Assembly (NCBI GenBank): GCA_947179485.1
Contig: OX359250.1
Coordinates: 31,134,654 to 31,198,653, forward strand
Origin: Allacma fusca
Taxonomy: Eukaryota > Arthropoda > Collembola > Symphypleona > Sminthuridae
Reading direction: 5' to 3'
DNA: 64,000 nucleotides
Position 1 is the first letter of the stretch, and each line of letters starts with the position of its first letter. Positions 48,803 to 60,388 of this stretch are shown piece by piece. A program made the translations under genes and the position numbers. A model generated the notes under the pieces. That model saw only the letters and a program-made list of their open reading frames with translations, had not been told where the DNA came from and did no database searches.

Positions 48803-51271
48803 CTGCAACCAGGCGGAGACACATATAAGTAGCATTAGCTCCTACTGTCACCTTTATAAACTGTCACGTATTTTATTAACATTACGCACTGTCACCCTTA
48901 CAAACGGTCACCTAGCTATTTAGCATTAGTCGCTGTCACCATTAAAATCTGTCGTATATTTTCAGTAATACTCACCGGCACAATTACAATTATTGTCTCT
49001 TAACAACTAAAAATTAGTACATACTCACAGATTGCAACTTGTAACATTTAAGGTCTGGACACAAAGACATACAGAGCTGACTTCAAGAACAAGTCATGTA
49101 CAGACATAAGAAACGCCATAGCTTGGAACAAAATGACCAAGGGATTGCAAAAGGATAGAAGGAAATGTACATTAAAGTATAAATGTACTGTACTATGGGT
49201 TACATGGAAATATTAGTAAATCAAGTGAAAATCGTAAAAAAGTAAAGATATAAACCCAGAAAAGAACGTCTCCCAATTTTTTTTACAATTAGTTACAAAG
49301 TTTCCATATAAGAATCAATGTCAGAATTATATAGAATATTTATATTAATAATAATAATATTTATAGTAATATAATAATAAATTAAATTAATAGAATTAAT
49401 TAAAATTAATGAATTATAATTAATTATTAAATTAATAATTAATATTATTAATGTTTATAAAAAACAAAAATATAAACCCAGAAAAGAAGGTCTCCTAATT
49501 TTTTTATAATTAGTTACAAAGTTCCCATAATGTGTAATTAATTGTAAAAAAAATTAGACGTTCTTTTCTGTGTTTATATTTTACGATTTTCACTTTATTT
49601 ACTAATATTTTCATGTATCCCATAGTACAGTACATTTATGCTTTAATGTATATTTTTATATATCTGTATATAATATTTACGCATCTTGTTGCAATCTGTT
49701 GCTTGTAAATCTATATTTCTCGAAAATATCGTGGATAATTTTAAAAATAAATTAAGTCATGCAATAACACTTAACTTTAATAATTGGAAAATTGCTCTCG
49801 TGTACTGTTCATATGTTTATGGTTGCATCTTAATTCGCAATATATAATTATAATTATATATAATTATATATATATTATACGATAGTATTTAATATTAGTG
49901 ACATTTTTCTGAGAAATTATTTACTCTATTTTATAAATTCTTAAGAAGAATCTTATTACTCAGAAAAAGCGTATTATACAAGCCTTATTACTCACTCCGT
50001 GATCCTTTGCATGACTTATTTTAAAAGTAATAAAAAGATAAGTGCAACCTGTTTCTCACTTATAAAGCAATGTGCATCATATTTAATGCTTCCTATCTTT
50101 CAAACATGTCATATTATATTGTCTCACTATTTTATTATCATTTAATTACGAGTTCATGATAAGTATGTGTTATATTATAATACTAGTAATAAAATTATAC
50201 AAAATAGAGGGACTTGAAGGGGAAGGAGTTTATCCAGCAGGTAAGCAGCTTTCCTTATAAACTTCTTTTACCGTATTAATTCAGTATCTCAACATAATTT
50301 TTGTAAATTTACATTTATGATCCTTGCAATTTTCTGTGAGAATAAATTACACTTGTGACCTGTTCTTGAGATACATTTACACTTTTTTTTTACTGTCAGT
50401 CTCGTTTCCCTTGAAGATCGTCACATTTGCATCTTAACCGATGATGTATTATCTTGTTTAAATGTTATATGCCTATATTCAATATGCTTATATATGAGAA
50501 GAATACAGAGAGTCACTAGTAGTTACGTGGAGCCGTGCATTTCCAGTATGTACATTTGAGTTGGTGAAAGTACGTGGGAAAGTAAATGTATTTCTAAGAG
50601 ATTTAGTTACTTGACACACTCATACTGTTCCGGAGCCTGCATAATATATGTTCTGCCAGTCCTTGCGTATATATACATATATAAGATAGAAAACACATTA
50701 GATAGATGTGAGCATGTATTCATTTTCCCAGGATCACATAATGACAGTGAGGACAGTGATAAGACCCGGACATGAGGAAAGGGGAAAAAAATGGGGAAGG
50801 AAGAAATGCTGGGAAAACGATAAGCCATTGATCGTTGACAGAGATCCGACCAAGACCTGGCGAAGACTAACTGGGAAAGGAGAGCGGATACAGAAATTTA
50901 TTTATATGTCGAGGACACTCACATGACAGGAGAGATATTCAAACATCACACATTATATCTGATCTGGAGGTAAAAATGACACACGGGAATTCCTTACCTC
51001 ATCCTCCTTCGCACACTTACATGACACACGTGACAGGGTCTGGTCGAAGGAGACAACTCCCCGTTTACCTCCGGGCTCTCCGCCCCACTACAACCACTAT
51101 CTTTCAAGCTAGCCAAGATTTATAACGGAAAAAATCCCCTGCTATAAAAGGAACCAGGAGGCATTTTACATACCGGTTCCACGGGAAGATTACGGAAGGC
51201 AAGACAGGGAGGGGAAATGTCTAGGAAGGAAATGAATTTCGGCGTGAAAGTGCTCGCAAAAAGTAACATAC
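48803..51271 (-). other. AT-rich intron with a palindromic MITE
   Basis: About 2.5 kb of AT-rich DNA with no supported exon. It holds short TGTCACC-type repeats (48845-48955), a long-inverted-repeat MITE (49165-49651), and AT tracts near 49330-49450 and 49840-49880. The GC content rises again after 50.5 kb. Confidence 0.6.
49165..49651. repeat. Foldback/MITE element with arms of about 125 bp
   Basis: The left arm (about 49165-49300) and the reverse complement of the right arm (about 49530-49651) share long blocks such as TAAATGTACTGTACTATGGG, AATATTAGTAAAT, GTGAAAATCGTAAA and CAGAAAAGAACGTCT. A third copy of the inner part (ATAAACCCAGAAAAGAAGGT) lies in direct orientation at about 49470. The centre is A/T-rich. 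The structure would fold into a long hairpin. There is no coding capacity. Confidence 0.75.
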
Positions 51272-51351
51272 CTCCAATAGCACGTCGGATGGCCTCCTGT
51301 GACTTTTGAATGCCAATACGAAAATTCTCCACTTTCCTTATACGGTAGCCC
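51272..51351 (-). CDS. ODAD4: ODAD4/TTC25 exon, NFRIGIQKSQEAI segment
   Basis: It runs from acceptor GATCTAG to donor GGAG|GTATGT. Joined in phase to the preceding exon it gives YHRGYRIRKVENFRIGIQKS QEAIRRAIG. This lines up with the ODAD4 segment in which the second TPR is followed by RVGIQKAQEAI. An alternative acceptor 15 nt inside is in frame but loses the conserved GYR.R residues, so the upstream acceptor was chosen. Confidence 0.85.
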
Positions 51352-52386
51352 CTAGATCACAATTATACGTCTGTAAGTCCCAGCGTTGCAACTCTCCTTT
51401 CTGGCACATACGTTATATGTATATAAGGCTGGACCGCTTTTATGAAATGCAGGCCCTGACATGCCTTGAAAATAAAGCAGTCGCGGGATTTTTAGAATTA
51501 AATTTGTTTCCTTTCTCAAAGGTCAGCGGACCTTTGAGGATAAAATAAGAGGATCTCAGGATAAAATTTAAAATAGGACAAAATCCCACACAATATGTAT
51601 ACTGTCACTGGCTCCTGGCTTATCACATCTTAGTAGGAACGATTAAAAAGACAAAGTTAGCTGATGGTAGTAGTAAAAGGGGAAAATAAAGGGGACGGGT
51701 GAAAAAATAATAGAACAGATACAAAATTAAGGGAAAAACTTGAAGAATTTAATTAAAGAGTAAGCACAAATTCAAATTGTTGGAAAAGACACAGTTGGAG
51801 GAAAATACGAAGGAGTAAGAGAAATTACAAACAAGTTACAAAATGCTGGCGATACATTTCTCCCGAATGCTGCCATTGGAATAACGCTCCCTCCGCTCGT
51901 CCAGAAGTGTGTGCAATCAAAGTATAGGTTTTTGCAATCCGAGGGAGAGTTTTGAGAAAACAAGTGATTAAGCAGAAGTGAGAGTACATATGAAAAGTAT
52001 TATCACATGAGGTAAGGGAGGTAAGAAGGCTAGGAGAAAGCCTGCCACTGAGTTTCACTTAACATCCCGTAACAGCAAGTTTGGTTAAAGTTTCAAACAA
52101 CAAAAGTCATTTCTTCAACAAGCAAGGCATGAGGAACCTCCGGAGTAAGAGTTAGAGGGAAGTTGGATGATTGTAAAAAGTTTTTCAACTCACATAAAAA
52201 ACACATAAAAAAAACCTTCCAAGACAGAGAAAATGAGAGGAGAAACTTTAACATACGGATTGTCTTCCCTTGGTCTTGAGGAGAGCATCCCAAAAAAGGT
52301 TCGAGTGTCGGAGAGTACTAAAGGAGCAAGGAGGGAAGGAAATGGAGAAAGTGGGGAAAGAGGGGAGAAAGCACTCTATTGCTTAC
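51352..52386 (-). other. Intron of the ODAD4-like gene
   Basis: GT-AG bounded on the minus strand, noncoding. No repeats beyond short A/G-rich tracts near 52320-52375. Confidence 0.75.
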
Positions 52387-52589
52387 CTGTGATACGCTAT
52401 GAGAGCCTTTTCAAATTGACCCAAGTTGTACAACGCCTCGGCATACTGGTACAGTCCCATTATGTACGTCTCATTCCCATCGAAGGAAGTTTGGGCGTCT
52501 CGGAGTGCCGAGGCTGCATCGCCCAACTTTAAGTGACATTGGCTACGTGCCACCAGGGCAGCCTTATGCATTGGCTGTAACTCCAGAGC
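52387..52589 (-). CDS. ODAD4: ODAD4/TTC25 exon, first TPR pair
   Basis: A 203-bp exon runs from acceptor ATATGTAG to donor CACAG|GTAAGC. It encodes ALELQPMHKAALVARSQCHL KLGDAASALRDAQTS and continues to LYNLGQFEKALIAYHR. These are two TPR helices pairs, with the near-invariant LVARS(Q/K)C(H/F)LK(L/M)GD of ODAD4. Phase is 0 in and 2 out, matching the exons on each side. In the cell ODAD4 helps attach outer dynein arms to axonemal doublets together with the other docking-complex subunits, so the host makes motile cilia or flagella. Confidence 0.92.
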
Positions 52590-53094
52590 CTACATATTTC
52601 AGCATTGAATACCAAAACAGAATTAGAATCAACCAACTTTCTTTGCAGGACGTGAGTTCTTGAAAATTTAATATTTTGAAAAAACAATATTGCTCTCTTC
52701 AAATGTACACCACACCCACCCCCCATTATTGCCCCAGCATCTCAACTTTCTCCGCCTGTCAAAGGACAAAACTATCTAAATTGTATGGATGGAACATCCC
52801 TTTATAATTAAAGGACTGATATATTTTTAGCCCAAGAGCATCTCAGGTTTTAGCCAAATAGACAGCTAAAGTCCCTACTTTTTGGAATCGAATTGAATCC
52901 CGAGACAGTCGAGTTCACTAATGAAATTCATGAAACTTAATGAAGGTGCAAGGAATCTGAGCCAGTGAGGAATGCGAAGGAAATAATAAGTTGTATTGAT
53001 TTCTGGGACCTCTAATCCCTTCGGTTTCTCAGAAAATTCTAATGATTCGCATGGTTTCTCTTTGGCTCCAATTATTATACTCTCGGATGTGTTT

Positions 53095-53154
53095 ATACGT
53101 ATGTACGTATGTACGTATGTACGTATGTACGTATGTACGTATGTACGTATGTAT
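53095..53154. repeat. GTACGTAT tandem array
   Basis: About six to seven copies of the 8-mer TACGTATG. The unit is nearly self-complementary, so the array can form cruciforms and gives mirror-image open frames (VRMYVCTY) on both strands that are not genes. Confidence 0.95.
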
Positions 53155-53513
53155 CAGGGAGGAGCAGTCGGGACCTGGGGTACTTCTCCAGAAGTCCTTT
53201 CTTGTTATCACTCTTTCATTATTAATGCATGTGACATTGCAGCAACCTTTTCCACAGTTAATTCAATTAGACTATTCCATCCGTTACCCCTACCCTTGGT
53301 TTTAGCACAATCAAATATTCAGGGGAACTCAAGAGCACCGAGGATTACAATGCGTAGAGTGTAGACTCACTTTGGAGCCTTCACTGGAAAATACAAACAT
53401 AGATGTGCTCAAATGTGTGAAGTTGCCATGTAATGTCCGTATGTAATTATCTCTTGGATCATATGCACATGTATTATGTATCTGCACGTATTAATCTATG
53501 GAGAAAGCACGCG

Positions 53514-53534
53514 TGTGTGTGTGTGTGTGTGTGT
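53514..53534. repeat. TG microsatellite
   Basis: About ten GT units (GTGTGTGT...) in the ODAD4 intron. Confidence 0.9.
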
Positions 53535-54469
53535 GCACGGATATACCAATGCACTTACGTATCTACTCATAAGCCAAAAAGGTAGTGTCCGTGCATACCC
53601 GAGCTTGATCACTTAACACCATGGAAATCATGGTTGCATATGAGAGTCAAAGCTTTACCAGAGATTATCTCCGGAGTGAAATCTGGAGCAGAAGCTCCTT
53701 ACCCCGAAATAGAAATTTTCCACGAGAAATTACTAACTGAGAGTAATCTCACGTACTAAAAGGATGAAGGGGCTCAGGCTAGGTAAATTTTCCAAACAGC
53801 TTATAACATCATACTTGAAGAAGGTACACAACTTGTTTAATACAACTAGCTACTTGAGATACCTCTGGAGTGTCCGCAGAGCTTACTCATGGTAAATATA
53901 AGTATTTATTAACTCATCCAAGTTTGGATGAGATTCCAGGACTGACTGTGTGTTCTGAGCTAAATACCAGAACAAGCTAAGATTAAATCCCGAAAATTTC
54001 AAGAGAACCTCAATTGACTCCGCTCTGGAATAATTCCTGGAGATCAACACTGCAGTCACTGCATGTGACAGAATCACTTGACCAGGGAATCAAGCAGGCA
54101 CGTCAAGAGGGGAATTTGAATTCCATTATAATTACTTCTGACAACAACTCTAACTTCGAGGCTCCAGCCATCGGGAGGTTCCTGTAGGAAGTTTGGAGCT
54201 TAACATTTTCTCAGCTTAAAAACTTCTCTTTTGTTTTAATTTTAAAAGAGAAATGAATTGTACAATTTAAAAAAATATATAATTAGATAATTATAAGAAT
54301 TTCCGTTATCCAGCGGACCAAAATGGAGGTTCAAATTTCCTATTTTCAAAAATTGTGTTTTAACTTTGCTTTTCAAATTTGTTCTACAAAAATTTGATAT
54401 GTTCAGAACTGAACTCCAAATATTATTATTTCAAAATTGTAAACTTCAAATACTTTTTTCAAAAATGTG

Positions 54470-54640
54470 ATCTTCAAAGATTCTCTTTTCAGAAATTTAA
54501 ACTTCAAAGATTCTCTTTTCAAAAATTTAAACTTCAAAGATTCTCTTTTCAAAAATTTAAACTTCAAAGTTTCTCTTTCGAAAATTGAACTTCAAAGATT
54601 CGGTTTCCAGAATTGAACTCCAAAGATTCTCTTTTCCAGA
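54470..54640. repeat. 30-bp tandem repeat, AAACTTCAAAGATTCTCTTTTC core
   Basis: The block AAACTTCAAAGATTCTCTTT preceded by CAAAAATTT repeats at 30-bp spacing three to four times, with degenerate copies on both sides. Because 30 is divisible by three it makes an open frame with a decapeptide repeat (FSFQKFKLQR) that I regard as noncoding. Confidence 0.85.
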
Positions 54641-54855
54641 ACTGAGCTTCCATTATTTGGTCCTTGTTAATTGAGTTTGAAGTAATTATTTTGTTTGCGG
54701 AAATTAAGCTTTATATAATTAGTAATTCTCTTTACGAAACCTTGGAGCAATTATTCTCTTTGGAAAAATTGAGTTTGTGATAGATACCGACAAAAGGAGC
54801 TGGGAAGGTTTTGCTGTAAAATTTGAGTTTTGCAGATTTTCGGAAAGGAGGAAAC

Positions 54856-55289
54856 CTTATTGAGAGTGGAGAGAGCAGCTTTTGTTTGCTTTTTAACCCG
54901 CATTTGGTACGCGGCTTCAACGACCAGCATGGCCGAGAGGAAGTCTTCACTGTGTAAGAGATCAATGGAAATTCGAAGTTTCCTCTCCCTCTTCTTCTTT
55001 GCCTTTAATGACTGCTTAATGTCGCGTGACCCCAGAGTTACAGCGGCGGCACGGTCTTTGTCTGTGTATTCCTCTTCCTTACGCTTTCGTCGGCGACTCA
55101 ATTTTTTGGCGGCTTTCTTTGAAGTCGGGGTGGGTCCTGATGGGGTGGTTGCCATGCCGGTTGCGGATGCTGCTGCTGTGGCTTTTTTCTTCTCCTCACG
55201 AGCGTCTTGAGATGCAAGGGACATTTTGCGAATTTCACGCATGATACTACCCGCCGGAGACCGTGAACGTCTCCGAAAAGACTGAAGCC
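54856..55289 (-). CDS. ODAD4: ODAD4/TTC25 exon, basic N-terminal region to start of first TPR
   Basis: The exon runs from acceptor TTCCCACAG to donor AATAAG|GTTTCC. It encodes a basic, Ser/Ala/Lys-rich segment (LQSFRRRSRSPAGSIMREIR, RREEKKK-like and KKLSRRRKRKEEEY stretches). It continues as ISIDLLHSEDFLSAMLVVEA AYQMRVKKQTKAALSTLNK. Joined in phase 0 to the next exon it gives KQTKAALSTLNKALELQPMH, which aligns without gaps to the first TPR of ODAD4. An earlier donor-like site (CGG|GTTAAA) was rejected because it breaks TPR spacing. Vertebrate ODAD4 begins close to this TPR, so the basic region is an extension. Confidence 0.8.
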
Positions 55290-55828
55290 CTGTGGGAAAA
55301 AGTACCATCATGTTACTCACTCTCCAGGTCCTCGTCCAGTACCCAAAAAAAAAACTTTCCCCCAAAATAACGGATCCTTTCTAAGGTTCTCCATATTTTT
55401 TTTTAGAACCCGAAATTTTTCGAGGAACCTAAACCAAACTTTGGAGGAATCAGGTGTTTGGGGGTTGTTATTGTCAGCAGACATGCCACTCCCGATGGCA
55501 AATGTACTGTTCATTGCTATTTCAGAAAGAATTTGTTTTCCCTACAAAACTCTTCCTCTCAACTGTTCTTTGGTTACGAGAAGACCAATCCCTGGAGTAT
55601 TGTGTTTCCTAAGTTAGTCTCAATGTTTTATCTTCGAGTTAGAGGTTCTAAATGTGGTTGTTGTGTTGGAATTGGGAGAGAGTACATACTGAGGATTGTT
55701 TGTGCTTTTTCAATCAACTGGCTCCTAAGATTACATGTTTTCTCTTCATGTATATGCTAGGGGTTATTATTAGGAATAGTCTGTTGTCTCATTGGATTTC
55801 CTTCCTCTCTCTTTACATCTCCGTTTTT

Positions 55829-55884
<56 letters not shown>

Positions 55885-55977
55885 AGCTCCTTTCCTGAAA
55901 CTCTTTTATTTTCACTTTCTGGAAAGTCTCTAGAGAGTAAAAGTTGCTCCATGTTTCATGAAAAGAGATAACTTTAC
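55290..55977 (-). other. First intron of the ODAD4-like gene
   Basis: Bounded on the minus strand by AAAAG|GTAAAG and TTCCCACAG. It contains a CT microsatellite at 55826-55882. Confidence 0.75.
55826..55882. repeat. CT/GA microsatellite
   Basis: A long, slightly interrupted TC repeat in the first intron of the ODAD4-like gene. Confidence 0.95.
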
Positions 55978-56572
55978 CTTTTCTGGCTGGACCTTCTCCT
56001 GTAACTGGCGTTGATGAGGTGGCCATTGAGGGCGTGCTAGGCTTGTTTTCCTCTCGCGTTTCAATTTCCCCTCTCCCGGACTCTTCATTAGTCTGGACCG
56101 TTGGATTTAACTGATCTGAGGAACTCATATGGGCTGAGAGGTTGAAATCAACTTTCTTGGACTTTCTTTCTTCACCGCTAGGACCGATCCTTTCGGAATG
56201 GTCTTTTGGATCATTGGACAATGTCGTCCTTGAATGGTTTGGAGAACTACTGGATAAAGGAGAAAGTTGGGTTGACAGTATGGAGGTGTCATTATCAGTG
56301 GTTTTTGTTTGTTCAGACGTGCCCAGGCGTGAGGGTGGTGGGAGCGGTGGTGTACTGCTGAATTGGTGGTGAGGAGACGGAGAAAGCAATAATGATGTCT
56401 TGTGTGGTTGGACGGATGAAAATGTGTCGTCATCAACCCCCCTCTCATGTGGTAATATTTCACTAGTTAAACTTTTATTCATGACTCGTGGAGACTTCTC
56501 GGTTTCCCCTCCATCATTAGCAACGAGTTTTGCCAACTCTGTCTTTCCCCTGCGCCTCTCTCTCTCTCCCAT
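55978..56572 (-). CDS. ODAD4: ODAD4/TTC25 first coding exon, disordered N-terminal extension
   Basis: From ATG at 56572 on the minus strand 198 codons are open to a donor AAAAG|GTAAAG (phase 1). The product (MGERERRRGKTELAKLVAND, then Ser/Thr/Pro-rich sequence ending TPVTGEGPARKG) is disordered. Joined to the next exon it continues in frame. The assignment to ODAD4 rests on this splice compatibility, not on homology, because known ODAD4 proteins lack such an N-terminus. No recognisable promoter is visible upstream, and a 5' untranslated exon may exist. Placing the six well-supported exons end to end gives 560 codons to the end of the 46892 exon, or 585 with the optional 75-bp exon. Confidence 0.65.
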
Positions 56573-59543
56573 AATTTTCTCCTCCGCTCAATCTACACAG
56601 ACCAGTGGTTTACATAAAAAATGCTCCATGAAAACTTATTCCTCATGCCCAATTTTCTGACGCAATTTTACTTGTGAGAGGAGGAGGAAGTGGAAATGAG
56701 AATTCCTTACGTGACATTTTTCAAGAATTGTCATGTAGCTCATGTAGAATTATGCGTGATAGATTGTTTGTTCCAGGGGATTTTGTTTACTTATGAGAAA
56801 TTGCATCCCTCCCATGGAATGGCTTTGCCAGGGAGCTTCACTTTTTTTTTCCTGGCTTTCTTCCGTGAAAGTTCAAACCTTTGCAGAGTTTTGGACCCAG
56901 AGAGAGTTTTTTGTTTGCATTGACGCCAGGTCCGGAGTCAATGTTGACTAGCGTATGCACATGACTGGGCTTTGTCACACAATGGAAGAGGTTGAAAGGT
57001 GAGAGAAAGTTTGGTAGTTGGCTGGAGGTTTTTCAAGTGATTATTAAGATAAGTTGAGAGACGCTGTCGATGCCATTTAGTTCAATTATAATGACTGATG
57101 GGCATTTTTTATGGGATGCTTCCATACCTTCCATTCCACATCTCACGTTTCAGCTTGGACCTTTCAGCTATCTCCTGCCAGAGAGAGGAGAGAAGACATG
57201 TTTCCACCATCCCAGCGACAGGACTGAGATGCGGAGAAAGGTGAAATGGGCTATTTGTTTACTGAACCTTATGGAATCTTCTTTGTCCTTCACCCCTTTT
57301 CCTCGCTCCGAGTTATATTGTCATGAAGAGAGTAAACTCTGATGTAGACTTTCTCTTTCTTTCACTTCTCCTCGTTGTCTTCCTGCCTTAGCACATAAAG
57401 CTCTCACTCCAGACGGTCCTTCTTGCTTTGAAACAAGTGACTTGATTTTGACAAGGATGCGGGGGGAAAACAATGTTTCAAAATTAGATTGAAGGGAAAT
57501 CGATAAGGAATACCCCTGACTGGATGGAAAAGCTTCTGTATATGTACACCAGGGATACACACGTTGGCAAGGAAGATGATTACAGCACTTTAAGGTCGGG
57601 ATGTAATTCTATGACCACTCTGGGAAATTCTCATCCCACAGGGATCAAATGAGCTTGTCCAGGCTCAATGACAAGGGTCTTCCCAGAAATTACCACCTCC
57701 ATTTAGACCCACGTTAAAGAAACCACAGTTTTTAACACACTCCTTTTTTTGTTCCAGGGGAAAATGGGAGGAGATGCCAAATGCTTCAAAAGACACTACT
57801 ACTAGCAATCAGGTCGTCAAGGAAACAAGGAACGAAACATTTCTTCAAAATAATACCTATACACACTTGATACCATCCTCTTTTCAAGCCTTGAGCAATG
57901 CAGTTTTTTACACGCCTGCAGTTAACATGGTGAAAGCACATGCTTTCTCCCCTGTCCCTGCTCTTTCCCCAGTGCTATACCGAATCCCTCTGTGGAGACA
58001 TATGTGTTTTAGGATCCCGAACCTACATGCACACTTATAAACTAAAACACGCCAAATACACTTCACAGCACAAGTTGGCAATAAATTAGCCAAAGGTTAG
58101 GAAATATACAAGGCACGGTGAAAATAGCATGGTTTCACAATTTCCCACTCATAAATATCTTGATTTGCACTTTCCGTATCTAGTTTCCATATTCAAAAGC
58201 CCCCATGCTGTACAGCTAGGGCTATGAAGTAGTTATAACTAGGCACGTGTTTCTCATAGCTGCATTTATACACTTAGTATACCTATAATAAGAATACATA
58301 TAGATACCTACATACATATATATGCATATCTATACGCTGTATAGCTGTTGATAAATATCTATATGCTGTATACGTCTGTACCATGTACACACTTAGTTAT
58401 GGGTAACACTATACTGTTCGCCAGGAGGAATGGAGCCTATAGCTCATACATTCTTACAGTATTTGATCATTCCATAAGTACCAATATGCTGAGAAGACTT
58501 GGTCATAAGCAACTAGACACTGGCTCCCGAAACAGTAAACGTCTGTGTCTGGAGATAGTGAGTAATCAATTTCGCTCAAGTGCATGCATAAGACCTGTAC
58601 GGATATGTCCTTATGTATGTAAACTCCAAGGGAAAAAGTGTGGGAGAAAGCATGTTTGGAGTGAAAGGCCCAGAGTACGGAGATATGTGAGGGATACATG
58701 GTGCGGGGCTGGTGAGGAGGAGGAAGGAGTAGGCAGGCGAGGGTGGGAGTCAGAAGAGTATAGTCATAAGAAGACGTAGACATTTATCCTAAATTCACTC
58801 CCAGAGGTGTTCAATCGATCATCACATACAGCAGCATATTTATTACAACTCCACGACAATCCCTATAGATTATGTTGCCAGGCCGAGCTGAGGTGAGTAT
58901 GTATGGTGAGGGGCAGGAGGGACGATGTTGAAATGTTATAGTGATAATAAAATGCTTTTGATGCTCTATCTCATTCCTGTCCCTCTCTCCTGCGTTCTCC
59001 TGACTGTTTTTCTCATTCTGGAGACTGTGATTGGTATGTTGGTGACGGGAACTGACGGAGTCACTGATAGTGAGAGAGCAGACTGAACCGTCGGGGAATA
59101 TTTTGTATACATTTCACACACCTCGTCCCCTGGCTTTCTCCTACTCACTTCACTCCCGAGAAATTGATAGGATGAGAAAGTAGAAAATAATTTGTGTGGT
59201 TGACGCGGGCGGTTATGGAGCACTGGTTTAGGTTGTTTCCGGATGTGTCTATGGTTTTGGGCTGAGGTAGATGTCGGAATGAGTGTGTGTGGGTATGGGA
59301 TTCTGGTGAGGCTGTTTCAATGACGTTACGACACAAGAAAACAGGAACAGAGCAACGGAAGTCAAGGTATGGTGTCGAAGGACTCAGGTTTTTCTCTACC
59401 ATTTTCAAGTTTCAAGCAAGCAGGAGGTCTTGTGTGCTATCCCAATTTACTTAGTCTAGCGGAAATCAAATCGATTTCTCTCTGGAGGAGCTCCCACAAA
59501 AAGGACTTTACTCCAAGCATTCCACATGTACATGGGAGTGAAA

Positions 59544-59592
59544 GAGGGAGAGAGAGAGAGAGAGAGAGAGTGAGAGAGAGAGAGAGAGTGGA
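59544..59592. repeat. GA microsatellite
   Basis: Repeated GA with occasional GT interruptions (GAGAGAGAGTGAGAGAGAG). It yields spurious Arg/Glu or Leu/Ser open frames on the two strands. Confidence 0.95.
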
Positions 59593-60369
59593 GTAGTCAG
59601 TAGTGAAAGCAAGAAAAACAAATTCCGTGGATAGGAAAGCGAACGACAAATTACTCTGAGCTCACGGAATCGATCCAACTTGCTTTCTCCCTGCTCTTCT
59701 CTTCCTTCCAAACCTACGCTTCGTACATACTCAATAAGATCATCTCTACATAACTTGTGCACTAAAATGCTCTCCTGAAGTAACCCAGATTCTGTTTCTC
59801 ACAAATTTTGCCTACAGACTCTCTGTGTACATTAGTTTCGGAGCAGACCAACCATGTTGGGATGTTGACTGCTTTCTCCATGACGGGAGGGAGCTGCTAC
59901 AATTGCCACGACTGTTGTGAGTTCTTGTGTCTCCTAAGTCGGGGAGCCAATCCTGCAGAGATTATCTATGGTCGATTAATGCCAAGTCCAAGCTTATCCC
60001 CGTGATGTATACGTTTATCACATTTTATGACCCACACAGGCTTCATGTGAAGTTCCACTAAGCTTTGGCAACAGCTAACAGGCGTGAAGAAACCACTTTA
60101 TTACATTCCAGAAAGATTTTAATGCGTGGCCTTTGTCAAAAAAGGCGTAACGAGAATAAAGTTTCACATCCAACCTTCCTACGTATCTCTCCTCGCTCCC
60201 TTCCTATACCCTTACCTCTCTACATAGGCAGTCATGTAGGAGCGGAGCAGAGAGGGAAATAAAAAAACGGAGCGAAACCTCTGCAGACGGATTTCGCATT
60301 TACTCTCACAATCCATTTACATATGTACTTCCATCCATTTTGGAATAAAGATACTGTACTTATTTTTAT

Positions 60370-60388
60370 TTGTGTGTGTGTGTGTGTG
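60370..60388. repeat. TG microsatellite
   Basis: About nine TG units, followed by a region rich in TGTATG-like variants. Confidence 0.9.

Larger units (their letters stand above)
52590..54855 (-). other. Intron of the ODAD4-like gene
   Basis: Noncoding, GT-AG bounded. It contains the palindromic GTACGTAT array (53095-53154), a TG microsatellite (about 53514-53534) and a 30-bp tandem repeat (54470-54640). Confidence 0.75.

Noticed and set aside
53095-53154. CRISPR-like or coding repeat (VRMYVCTY on both strands)
   Set aside because: It is a simple 8-bp tandem array without spacers, and the open frames arise from near self-complementarity.
54379-54588. ORF with decapeptide repeats FSFQKFKLQR
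   Set aside because: It is explained by a 30-bp tandem DNA repeat in an intron.
59508-59762. Ser/Leu- and Arg/Glu-rich ORFs around the GA repeats
   Set aside because: They are microsatellite translations and not genes.
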